Assembly (NCBI GenBank): GCA_963978895.1
Contig: OZ022238.1
Coordinates: forward strand, 18,022,871 to 18,086,870
Reading direction: 5' to 3'
DNA length: 64,000 nucleotides
Origin: Erpobdella octoculata
Lineage: Eukaryota; Annelida; Clitellata; Hirudinida; Erpobdellidae
Shown: positions 10,494 through 22,054 of the stretch, piece after piece
Layout: every line of letters starts with the position of its first letter
Numbering within the stretch: position 1 is the stretch's first letter
Program-made: the position numbers and the translations under genes
The notes under the pieces: model-generated
The model's input: the letters and a program-made list of their open reading frames with translations, nothing else
Told to the model about the DNA's origin: nothing
Database searches by the model: none

Positions 10494-11734
10494 CTGAAAA
10501 TTATTTTGAAGTTACATTTTAGTTTTGATACTCAAGTTATGAAAAAACCGTTTTTCAATAAAATTAACTTGAGTAAATTTTTATAGTTTTTATCAAATTT
10601 GTTGAATAGCACTATTAAAATAGACAAATTCAACGAGACATCGTGAAAAGTAAAGCAGCGCTACAGACCTTGCGGAAAAACATTTTAATTCAAAACTAAT
10701 GTAATTAAATATAAAATGCTTGCGAGATAACCTGGCGCTGCCCGGAATTTTTGGAAGTTTTTTTATCGTAGTTTTCTCTTTCTCTCGCTCCTGTTTCCTT
10801 CCCCGTTTTTTCTCCTGCTCCCGCTTGTTCTCCCTTTCCCGCTCCCGCGCATTTTCCCTCTCTTATTCGCTCTGCCGTCCCCGCTCGCTATCCCGCTCCT
10901 ATTCGCTCTCCCGTTTCCACTTGCTATCCCCTTTTCATTTGCTCTTCTGCTCCCACTCATTTTCCCGGTCACATTCGCTTTTTTCAATCCCGCTAGCTCC
11001 TGATCCCACTCTTCTCTCGCTTGTTTTTTTGCTCCCGCTTTTTTTCTCCCTCATAGTTTTTATTGTTCATAAAACGTAAAATAAATTTGCTAAAAACTGC
11101 TTGACAGCTTCAAACCTTGTTATGTGAACAAGATTTGAATTTCGTTACGCAATAACCTTTGATGTTTGTCATAAATACTTTTGGCTTAGAACGTTTATTG
11201 GTCAATAAACTTTTAAAAATTTAAAAACTACTTATATTATCTTATTGAACACTTTGACATCTATCTCCATGTCAAATTTTGTTAAAATTGTTGCAGTGGC
11301 TCGGATTTGCATAGAAAATAAACAAACAAACAAACGGACAGACAATCATTTGTAAATCCCTTATATTAATTTCACCGCGGACTTGCTTGATTGTGTGAAA
11401 ATTATCTAACTTTCGTCATCCATTTCAGCTGAAATTAAAAACAGAAAAAAATAGAAAAAAACAAAATTAAAATAATAGAAAAATTAAATTTTTTTTTACT
11501 GAGCTGGTTTTAAAAAAATTAAATTTTTAAAATTTTTAAAAATTGTTTTACTAATTTCGTTTAAAAAAAATTGAAGTCAAATTATAAAAATAAAATTACT
11601 AAAACTTGACTCCAAATTTCATTACATTAGATTATTTTAAGTTTAAAAAATAGAAATTACGAAATTAAAAAAATTACTTGAAAAACAAAAGTAATATTCT
11701 TGTTACATAAAATTTGTTAACATTTATACTATAA
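10494..11734 (-). other. Intron with a decayed GC-rich Helitron remnant
   Basis: 10728-11100 matches the minisatellite Helitrons at 56 and 59.6 kb in the same orientation: a degenerate 3' end (ACCTGGCGCTGCCCGG), CGCTCCCG-type repeats, then AAAACGTAAAATAAATTTGC. 11350-11450 resembles 42150-42290 (AAATCCCTTATATTAA, GTGAAAATTA, CAGCTGAAATTA). The rest is AT-rich without signal. Confidence 0.5.
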
Positions 11735-11758
11735 ACTCACTATAAATTTTATAGTGAG

Positions 11759-11759
<1 letters not shown>
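11735..11759. other. Perfect 12-bp palindrome at the Gypsy 5' edge
   Basis: ACTCACTATAAA, one central T, then its exact complement, directly before and touching the TGTTACA that starts the LTR. This is an insertion-site feature or a cruciform that attracted integration. Confidence 0.8.
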
Positions 11760-13551
<1,792 letters not shown>

Positions 13552-14854
13552 CTAAGCATCTGCGTCCCGATATCGTTATCTCGAATTCAATCGAGATTTC
13601 AAAACGATACGGGATTCCCGTATCACCATTGAAACGATACAGCCTGCGGAAGAAGTCTCGTATCGATATTAATTGGCGATACTTAAAATTTCATTCTCGA
13701 TTAAAATCCCGAAAAATATCGGGATTTTTTAAAAATATTTTCCAATAAATAACGAAAGTCATACATATTTAATTAACGATTGTCACAACTGTGAATATTT
13801 GCAATTGATTCATCAACATTGATTAATTAATCTACCTATTGACAGAAGTTTATAACTATTATCATCCCCACTTTAAATTCGGTTTTCCAGACAGCCTGTA
13901 GCCCCATTATTTACTATTTTTAGTCTGGGAACCGGCAGCAAAAAGCCACGCTCCTCTTAGGCTGCTAGTCGAGCTCTGCATACAACTGATATTACAAGCC
14001 CTACAAGGCAATCGTACTCGCTGACATCGATGACTATTATTATTAATGAGAATAATGAGTAATGTAATAGTAATGATCATTCTATGTTTATGTTTTGGTT
14101 TAGTCTGTTTGATAAACTTATTTTTTCAAATTTGTTACATAGAATTGGAATGATTATTTTAGTGTTTCGATATCCGTAATTGACCGTAATAGTAGCTCAT
14201 CTAAGATATATCTTTATAATCTCGATGATATTCTTGGTTGTGTGTGCCACCTGTAGTGTGCACGACAGTGCCGTAGCCCGTATCGTCTGCAGCTGGAATT
14301 CGAAACTTTCTCAGCTTCTTTCTTGCTATTGCTAACCGCATTCGCCATCGCCTATAAATAAACACGCTGGGTTTTTTCACTTTTTTAATTCCTGCTTAGA
14401 GGCACTTTCTCGTGTTTGTCATCATTATCATGCCGCGTCACTAAATAAAGTAAATAAATACTTTCTATCGGCGGTAGCATTTTATTTAGAGTCTAAATTT
14501 AGACAAATAGATGTACCGAAACTAAACAAATGAAACTTATTTCAAGTTGTAAAAAAAAATTAAATTTGGTAAATTTTTATAAATTTTGAAATTTTTTAAT
14601 ATTTATATATTTTTTTTCAATGAATTTCTTTAATGTAGTTATTAATATTGTCTGTCGCGTATAGTTCATCATTCTATGTTATCTCTAGGCAAAATTTCCG
14701 CTTCAGTCGAGATCCCGAAATCGTATCGTATCGTATCGATATCGTATCGTTATTGGTCGAAGCGTCTCGTATCGTATCGTTTAATTCGAGGCAAATTTCA
14801 GAAATCGTATCGTATCGTATCGTTCCAAAAAAATAACGGGACGCAGAAGCTTAG
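13552..14854. mobile_element. 1.3-kb TIR element with TCGTA repeats
   Basis: Ends in inverted repeats CTAAGCATCTGCGTCCCG (13552-13569) and the complement of CTAAGCTTCTGCGTCCCG (14837-14854), 17 of 18 matching. Both are followed internally by blocks of CGTATCGTATCG-type repeats (13585-13690; 14705-14825). A run of A flanks both sides as a possible short TSD. No transposase is visible; probably a non-autonomous cut-and-paste element nested in the Helitron. The middle (13860-14500) is otherwise unrecognised. Confidence 0.65.
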
Positions 14855-15399
14855 AAAAAACGTTCTGTTTGACGCCTTTCATTTTTAAATTTACAAACAT
14901 TTCATTCCAAGAATGAAATTAGCAAAAAACACTATCACCAAGTCAACCACTGCACAACTATAAGCTGAATAAACTAGTTTCGACTCGTTCACATAAAGTA
15001 CTCTATACGCCCAACGATCGTAGAACGAGCATGACTCATACATGTTCAGATTGTGGGTTAGTGTAAACACAATAAAATTTAATTAACGTTGCTGTTTACT
15101 TTTGAGTACATCCTCTTTCGATATTTCAAACTTTTGTTATGATAACTCTCATGAAATTAGCATAATAAATTTTTAAAATAATATCGGTCGAAAACCTTGA
15201 AAATGCTCATATTCTAACCCAGATTAAACTACTTAATACGAATAAAAAAATTATTTAAAAAAATTTTATACAGTGTATTGAAGCTTTCTTAACATAAAAC
15301 AAAACTTTTAACAGGAAAAAAATTACAGCTGAATTTTATGCAACGCCAAATATAAGTGTGTTCGTAAAACGTACGATGGTCTAAAACGGGTTAATAACA
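14855..15399. other. Helitron 5' flank before the Rep ORF
   Basis: No gene or element seen. AT-rich. Confidence 0.5.
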
Positions 15400-15449
15400 A
15401 TGCCGCGACCCAGAAGATCTAATCTTTCCCAAAATAGCCGTCAGGCAAT

Positions 15450-15631
15450 TGTTAAGTTTTTAGAGTTTTATTAGATCGAAAAGAACACGAAATAATAGAT
15501 ATCGAACATACACAACTACTTCAACTCGTACATCGGAAAAGAAGGAAGTAGATTATACACCTAACATGTACCATAGACAACATAGACGTAAAAGTCAAAT
15601 ATAACATAGTTTCTTAATAAAAATCTCAACA
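15450..15631 (-). repeat. Copia 3' LTR (element on minus strand)
   Basis: 182 bp, TG...CA ends. On the minus strand it is preceded by the purine run ATGAGAAGG at 15632-15640, the likely plus-strand primer. Confidence 0.95.
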
Positions 15632-15672
15632 CCTTCTCATTTTATAAAGAAACACAACATAAAACATAAATG

Positions 15673-18600
15673 TTACATAAGTCCCATCATAAAACATAAA
15701 TGTTTCAGTCTTGGTCCCAACAACGGTTTTGTTAAGGCATCGGCAACTTGGAGTTCTGTCGTGACGCGCTCCACTGAAACTTCTCCTTCTGAGACCTTTT
15801 CTCTGACGAAGAAATGCCTGATAAGTATGTGCTTTGTTCGCCTGTGTAGTTCTGGATTATGTGCTAAACGAATTGCTGCTTCATTGTCAACTAAAATTTC
15901 TGGTTTCTCCTTTAGTTCAACAATGTCGTTCAATAATCGTTTGAGCCATACTACTTCACGAGTTGCTTCACTTGCTGCAACAATCTCTGCTTCAGTAGTG
16001 GAAATGGCGACTGAGGCTTGACGCTGACTAGACCAACTGACCACTCCTCCGGCAAACATGCATAAAACTCCTGATGTTGATCTTCCACTTGTCTTGTCTC
16101 CTCCATGATCAGCATCACTGTAGGCTGTCAATGCATTGCTCTGTCCAGATTTATAAATGATACCAATATCAACTGTACCTTGCAAATAACGGAAGATTTG
16201 TTTAACCTGAACTACATTTGACTTGCTGGGATTTTCCAAACTCCTGGATGCTACACCAACTGCATAGGCTATGTCTGGTCTTGTTCCCGTCATCAAGTAC
16301 ATCAATGCACCTACCGCCGATCTGTAAGGAAATTTCACATCTTCAGTTTCAGCTTCATTTCCACTTAAATCCTTCTCAGATTTTATAATAGGAGTTGAAC
16401 AGGGTCGACATCGACTCATTCCAAACTTTTCAAGGATCTTCCTTGTGTAAGATGACTGACTGACTTTAACATTTCCTTCTTTATCTTTATTTATCTCTAC
16501 TCCAAGGAAATACGATGCAGGTTTTGCTGTTATCTTGAACTCTGACTTCAGTTCTTCCTCAAACTCCTGCAACTCTCTCCCGTCCGTACCTGCAACCAGC
16601 CCATCATCCACGTACAGTGCAAGCATGAGTTTCCTTGCTCCTTGCTTTCGGATGAACAGACATGGATCTGCATCGCTTTGTTTGAAGCCTCGGTGGATCA
16701 GGAATTCAGCAAAACGTTTATTCCAACATCTTGGCGCTTGTTTAAGCCCATAGAGACCACGTTTGAGCTTGCAAACTCTTCCTGAATCATCTTTGAAACC
16801 TTCTGGTTGCTCCATATAAATTTCTTCATCTAATTTGCTGTACAAAAATGCAGTGGATACATCAAACTGCATGAGTGACATTTTCTCACTTGCAGCAACA
16901 CTCAACAATGTTCTAATTGTCGCACTTCTAACCACAGGACTAAAAGTTTCTTCATAGTCAATGCCCTTTTTCTGAGAGAAACCTTTTACAACAAGCCTGG
17001 CTTTAAAACGTTCGACAGAACCATCTGGATTGTTCTTTATCTTGTAGACCCATTTGCATCGTATTATCTTACGATCTTTTGGAGAATACACCAAGTCCCA
17101 TGTTTGATTTTCTTTTAATGACTGCATTTCACTGTTCATGGCCTTCAACCATTCATCTTTATTCTTACTGTGAACGGCATCATCATAATTCTCTGGTTCA
17201 CATACATCACACAGTGCTGTCATAACAAAATCATCATAACGGGATGGTTTCTTCATATTTTTTCTATCACGTAGAGTCATGCCTTTGGTCTTTTGTTCAT
17301 CTTCTTCATCAGCTGAGGCAGAGCTATTAATGGGAACATCATTAGAAACATCTTCACTCACAAATTCGTTATCATCTTTAACTTCTTTGTCGACAGAAAT
17401 AACATTATCAGGACAATCATGTTCTTGTAAATCAATGACGTTTGACTTTATAACTCTTTCATTGAAAACAACATCTCTTGATCGATACATCTTATTTCCT
17501 TGTCGAACAAAAATTCTATAGCCGTCATCGCCTTCATATCCAACGAGAATACCCTTCTCAGCTTTGGTATCAAATTTTTTTCGTTTCTGCATAGGAATAT
17601 GAACATAAGCTGTGTTACCGATAACTCGAAGATGTTTAATTCTAGGTTTCCTGTCAAACCATAACTCATATGGCGACTTTTCCTCCACTGACGATGGTCC
17701 AGTTCTATTGAGGATGTAGGCAGCTGTATTGATCAATTCAGCCCAAAGTGCCTGGGGCAGTTCTTCATGAGCCAACCTCATAGCTCTAGCAGCTTCAACT
17801 AGTGTGCGATTTTCACGCTCACTGCAACCATTCTGTTGCGGCGTGTATGGCATAGTTAGACGCTGTCGAACTCCTTCTTTCTGCAAGATTGATCTGACTT
17901 CTTTGTTGTCAAATTCTCCTCCATTGTCACTTAAAAGTTCAGAGACTGTATGACCTATTGTTCTTGATTCTGCAAACATTTGTCGAAGCTTCTGCGATAC
18001 TTCAGACTTTTCTTTTAGAAAATAAACAAACCGATAACCGCTGAAATCGTCTTTGAACAGAACAAAGTATCGAAAATTGGAAAACGAGAAGCAGAATGGA
18101 CCACAGACATCGGCATGAATTAGTTCTCCTGGTCTTGATGCTCTCACTCTTGTTCCAAACTTTAATCTATGTAACTTTCCGTAGACACAGCCTTCGCATA
18201 GTTCGCTGTCTATACCAACATCAATGTTCAGTTCTCTTTTAATAACCACTTTAACATGTTTCTTATTCTGATGTCCCATTCGTTCATGATATAACTGTAA
18301 TGCATCTTTATCATTGACAAAATTTACTTCGGCATCAGAATTGAGTGGTTGAACGGTTTTGGCTGTGAGTTTAAATAAACCTCCATTATTTTCTCTTGTT
18401 CCAACAACTACTTTCTTGTTATTTACAATTAGATAACAATCTCTTGATGTAGAAACAAAAGAACTATTTTTGTTTTTATCTTGCGTTGCAATTACTGAAA
18501 ATAGATTTCTTTTAACTGTTGGCACATACCAAACATCAGTTAATTCTACTGTCTTCCATCTATTATTCACTTTCACTTGAAGTAGAACAGTACCTTTTCC

Positions 18601-19686
18601 AACAGCTTCTATAAAATCTCCATTTGCAACATACAGTTTTTTCGGTTGAGAAAATCTGTCAAAACTCTGGAATCTATCTTTTCTGAATGTCAGATGACAC
18701 GTTGCACCATTGTCGAAAAACCATTCATCAGCATGTTCTGACTCATCAACAACAAAAACACTTGATTCCATTACAACCATTGATTCCTTCTTGACTTCAC
18801 TTTGATTGCTATTTCTTGGTTTAGGTGGTTTGCCATCAGAATGCCATTTTTCACAATTTCTAACTATGTGTCCTGGTGCTTTACAGTAATAACATAAAAC
18901 TTTAGTTGAATTACTAAGCATCTTATTCTGTTTCTGATATTTCAGTTTCTGCAATGGCTTTTGACTTGAAGCTTTTGCAAATAACACCTCTTGGTTTTTA
19001 CTGGAATCATTTTTATTCGCCAACGCTCTTTCATAACTACACAATTGATTTGTGAGAGCTTCCACCGTTCTTTCATTCTTGTTCAGCAATCTCCAACTTG
19101 CAGAAAATGAGAAAAACCTATCTGGCAAAGTTTCTATGATTCTACACATAAGCAATAAATCTTTGTTCTCATCTTTTTCTAAGTCAACTTTTAACTCTTT
19201 CCAAATATTCTTTAATTTTGTAATATGAGTAACTACATCATCATTATCATCAATTTTATAAATGAAAAATTTCATGCACATGTTGTACGCTCGATCTTCA
19301 TGCACATCATCATACAACCGATGAAGTTCTAGCCAAACGTCTCTTGAGTTAACCAGCGAACGGACTTGTTCGTATATTTCATCAGTCATATTTGATGTTA
19401 GAATTATCATGGCATTACAATCTGCTTTATTAAATTTATTCAAAGCAATTTGATAACCTTCTATTTGGATTTTAGTTGCACTTTCATCTAGTTCATCTGG
19501 CTTTTCAAGTTTTCCATCTACCACATCCATTGCATCAGAAATGCCGCGTAGTAATATGCAAACTCTTGACTTCCAATTCAGCCAATTACTTCTGCCTTCC
19601 AAGTGCTTGAGTTGAACTTTAGTGAAATCCATTACTTGTGCTACTTTTCTTTTCTTTGATTGACCTGAAGACGCAAACAAAAGCAA
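15673..19686 (-). CDS. Copia Gag-Pol polyprotein
   Basis: 1337 residues without interruption. Gag (1 to about 300) ends with a zinc knuckle CYYCKAPGHIVRNC (265-278). The protease has FFDNGATCHL, with Asp325 followed by Asn where Copia proteases usually have Ser or Thr. Integrase has the HHCC module (HERMGH ... CEGC) and D, D-35-E near 523, 585 and 620 (HADVCGPF, SDNGGEF, SERENRT). RT has ALYVDDGL (YVDD about 1025-1028). RNase H has AYSDADHGGD and VDNEAAIRLAH. The domain order PR-IN-RT-RH defines Copia. The first ATG is used here; Met19 (MDFTKVQLKHLEG) fits the usual Gag start better. Activity cannot be judged from sequence. Confidence 0.95.
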   Translation of the reverse strand: MLLFASSGQSKKRKVAQVMDFTKVQLKHLEGRSNWLNWKSRVCILLRGISDAMDVVDGKLEKPDELDESATKIQIEGYQIALNKFNKADCNAMIILTSNMTDEIYEQVRSLVNSRDVWLELHRLYDDVHEDRAYNMCMKFFIYKIDDNDDVVTHITKLKNIWKELKVDLEKDENKDLLLMCRIIETLPDRFFSFSASWRLLNKNERTVEALTNQLCSYERALANKNDSSKNQEVLFAKASSQKPLQKLKYQKQNKMLSNSTKVLCYYCKAPGHIVRNCEKWHSDGKPPKPRNSNQSEVKKESMVVMESSVFVVDESEHADEWFFDNGATCHLTFRKDRFQSFDRFSQPKKLYVANGDFIEAVGKGTVLLQVKVNNRWKTVELTDVWYVPTVKRNLFSVIATQDKNKNSSFVSTSRDCYLIVNNKKVVVGTRENNGGLFKLTAKTVQPLNSDAEVNFVNDKDALQLYHERMGHQNKKHVKVVIKRELNIDVGIDSELCEGCVYGKLHRLKFGTRVRASRPGELIHADVCGPFCFSFSNFRYFVLFKDDFSGYRFVYFLKEKSEVSQKLRQMFAESRTIGHTVSELLSDNGGEFDNKEVRSILQKEGVRQRLTMPYTPQQNGCSERENRTLVEAARAMRLAHEELPQALWAELINTAAYILNRTGPSSVEEKSPYELWFDRKPRIKHLRVIGNTAYVHIPMQKRKKFDTKAEKGILVGYEGDDGYRIFVRQGNKMYRSRDVVFNERVIKSNVIDLQEHDCPDNVISVDKEVKDDNEFVSEDVSNDVPINSSASADEEDEQKTKGMTLRDRKNMKKPSRYDDFVMTALCDVCEPENYDDAVHSKNKDEWLKAMNSEMQSLKENQTWDLVYSPKDRKIIRCKWVYKIKNNPDGSVERFKARLVVKGFSQKKGIDYEETFSPVVRSATIRTLLSVAASEKMSLMQFDVSTAFLYSKLDEEIYMEQPEGFKDDSGRVCKLKRGLYGLKQAPRCWNKRFAEFLIHRGFKQSDADPCLFIRKQGARKLMLALYVDDGLVAGTDGRELQEFEEELKSEFKITAKPASYFLGVEINKDKEGNVKVSQSSYTRKILEKFGMSRCRPCSTPIIKSEKDLSGNEAETEDVKFPYRSAVGALMYLMTGTRPDIAYAVGVASRSLENPSKSNVVQVKQIFRYLQGTVDIGIIYKSGQSNALTAYSDADHGGDKTSGRSTSGVLCMFAGGVVSWSSQRQASVAISTTEAEIVAASEATREVVWLKRLLNDIVELKEKPEILVDNEAAIRLAHNPELHRRTKHILIRHFFVREKVSEGEVSVERVTTELQVADALTKPLLGPRLKHLCFMMGLM

Positions 19687-19838
19687 AATATCTCTAATAA
19701 GAATAAACGTGCTAGACTAACAATTCTTCGATGTCAGATCACGAGACACGCTAACTTAAAACTTATCGATATTTCTTTAATTCGTTTAATCTTAATCTTC
19801 GTCAACTGATCTAAACTTCTAAACGCAGAAAACGCTAT

Positions 19839-19852
19839 CTGGTCCCATAACC
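19839..19852 (-). promoter_or_regulatory. Copia primer-binding site (initiator tRNA-Met, internal)
   Basis: On the minus strand the 5' LTR is followed at once by GGTTATGGGACCAG. This complements the anticodon-loop region of initiator tRNA-Met with one mismatch, the half-tRNA priming known for Drosophila copia and Ty5. Confidence 0.7.
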
Positions 19853-20034
19853 TGTTAAGTTTTTAGAGTTTTATTAGATCGAAAAGAACACGAAATAATA
19901 GATATCGAACATACACAACTACTTCAACTCGTACATCGGAAAAGAAGGAAGTAGATTATACACCTAACATGCACCATAGACAACATAGACGTAAAAGTCA
20001 AATATAACATAGTTTCTTAATAAAAATCTCAACA
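19853..20034 (-). repeat. Copia 5' LTR (element on minus strand)
   Basis: 182 bp, near-identical to 15450-15631. It carries the promoter for the element. On the plus strand it is followed by TSD GCAAT. Confidence 0.95.
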
Positions 20035-21662
20035 GCAATTAGGCATCGGAACAATGTTAACCAATCCACCGTGGAAGAACTGGAATTAGCGCGAGAAAGG
20101 CGCCGCGTTAGTATGGCCCGGCTTCGTGCTTCTCGAAGACAAGAGCACCGAAGGAGATGCAGCTACCTATTCTACCGGCTACTTATATAGGTAGTCCGCG
20201 TCATATGCATGAAAATGCGCAGGATGCAATGACATATGTTTGTCATTACGGTCGGCCAGATCTATTCATTACCTTCACCTGTAATCCAAAGTGGATTGAA
20301 ATTGTTCAAATGTTGCTTCCCGGACAAACATCAAGTGATCGGCACGACATCACCGCACGTGTCTTCAAACAAAAAATTCGGTCGCTGATGAACTACATTG
20401 TAAAGCAACACGTTGTTGGTGATATTCGATGCTGGATGTATTCAATCAAATGGCAAAAACGATGCTTGCCTCATGCACACATTCTCATTTGGTTATTTGA
20501 AAAAATTAGACCTGACCAAATAAATGATATCATAAATGCCGAGATTGCTGATCCCGAAATCGATCCAGACCTACATGATGTTGTAGTTATGAATATGATT
20601 CATGGGCCGTGTGTCGCCATCAACCGCCAATCACGTGTATGGTCGACGGCAAGTGTTCCAAACGTTATCCACGAAAATTTATGACAGAGACCATCACTGG
20701 CACTGATGGCTATCCATTATATCGACGTCGATCACCCGATGATAACGGTCGAACTGTCACAAAGAAAGTGAAAGGAAACGATTTCGTGGTTGACAACAGT
20801 TGGATTGTTCCATATTCGCCACTTCTTTCCAAAACATTCAAGACACATTGCAATGTTGAGTATTGCAATTCTGTAAAGTCAATTAAGTACATCTGCAAAT
20901 ATGTAACGAAAGGCAGCGATATGGCAGTTTTTGGCATTCAAAGCTCAGATAATGACGAGATTAGACGCTATAAAATTGGTAGATATGTGAACTGCAATGA
21001 GGCAATTTGGCGTATATTCTCATTCTCTTTTCACGAACGTCATCCCACTGTTGTCCATCTGGCTGTGCATCTGGAGATAGGTCAACGAGTTTATTTTAAC
21101 GCGTCGAATATTATTCAACGTGCTGAAACACCTCCAGCAACAACATTAACGAGTTTGTTTCCGATTTGCAAAAACGATCCATTTGCACAAACGTTACTTT
21201 ACTCGGAGATGCCACGTTATTACACTTGGAACGCTTCATCAAAGAAATTTCAACGTCGGAAGCAAGGCAGTGCGGTTTTAAAAGAATTCAATTTCCGATT
21301 CGCCTAGCATTTGCTATGACGATTAACAAATCACAAGGCCAATCTTTGAGTGTTTGTGGTCTGAACTTGGATAATGCATGTTTTTCTCATGGTCAATTGT
21401 ATGTGGCGTGTTCACGTGTCGGCACACCATCAGATTTATTTGTTTTTTCGCCCGATAATAAAACAAAAAACATCGTGTATCATAAAGTGCTGGATTAAAG
21501 AGAATCGACCCGAGTTCAACCAATGTTTTTCTAATAAACTATTAAAGTGAACGTTTTTTTATTTTGTTTTCTTTTAAACTTATATATATATTTGTTATTA
21601 TTGTTCTTTATTGCTTAAAAAATACACTCTTTAAGGTGAAACGAAGTTCGCCGGGTCCGCTA

Positions 21663-21950
<288 letters not shown>

Positions 21951-21980
21951 TGGTGTGGCAGCGGTGAGATTCGAGCCCAC
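21951..21980 (+). promoter_or_regulatory. Gypsy primer-binding-site candidate
   Basis: Directly after the LTR: TGGTGTGGCAGCGGTGAGAT, then TCGAGCCC. It starts with TGG (complement of CCA) and resembles the reverse complement of a tRNA 3' arm such as tRNA-Leu, with an offset. The tRNA identity is uncertain. Confidence 0.45.
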
Positions 21981-22054
21981 GCCCGACGAAGGCGAAAATA
22001 TTCAGTAGTGCAGACTTGCGAAATGGATACCATCACGCGTTACTTGATGACGAG

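Larger units (their letters stand above)
15450..20034 (-). mobile_element. Young, apparently complete Copia element
   Basis: 4585 bp flanked by a 5-bp TSD GCAAT (15445-15449 and 20035-20039). The two 182-bp LTRs (15450-15631, 19853-20034) differ at one base that I can see (CATGTACC against CATGCACC). Ends are TGTTAAG...CTCAACA. The single gag-pol ORF is intact. The element sits antisense within the Helitron ORF. By LTR identity it is the youngest datable insertion in the stack. Confidence 0.95.
15400..21498 (+). pseudogene. Helitron Rep/helicase gene, split by Copia, frameshifted and deleted
   Basis: The start at 15400 encodes the Arg-rich N-terminus typical of Helitron proteins (MPRPRRSNLSQNSRQ). 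It is cut by Copia at 15450 and resumes at 20040 (STVEELELARERRR). After a deletion the Rep region follows: FITFTCNPKW, then LPHAHILIW with the HUH motif (20460-20500). A frameshift occurs near 20635, after which YICKYVTKGSD carries the Rep tyrosine region. At about 21275 the frame jumps from KFQRRKQGS straight into the final helicase motif region (MTINKSQGQSLSVCGL, VACSRVGTPSDLFVF). Most of the helicase is therefore missing. Rep nicks and joins single strands in rolling-circle transposition; this copy cannot encode it. Confidence 0.88.

Noticed and set aside
17448..17669. Small ORFs inside the Copia and CR1 ORF2 regions
   Set aside because: They are shadow frames of the long intact ORFs.
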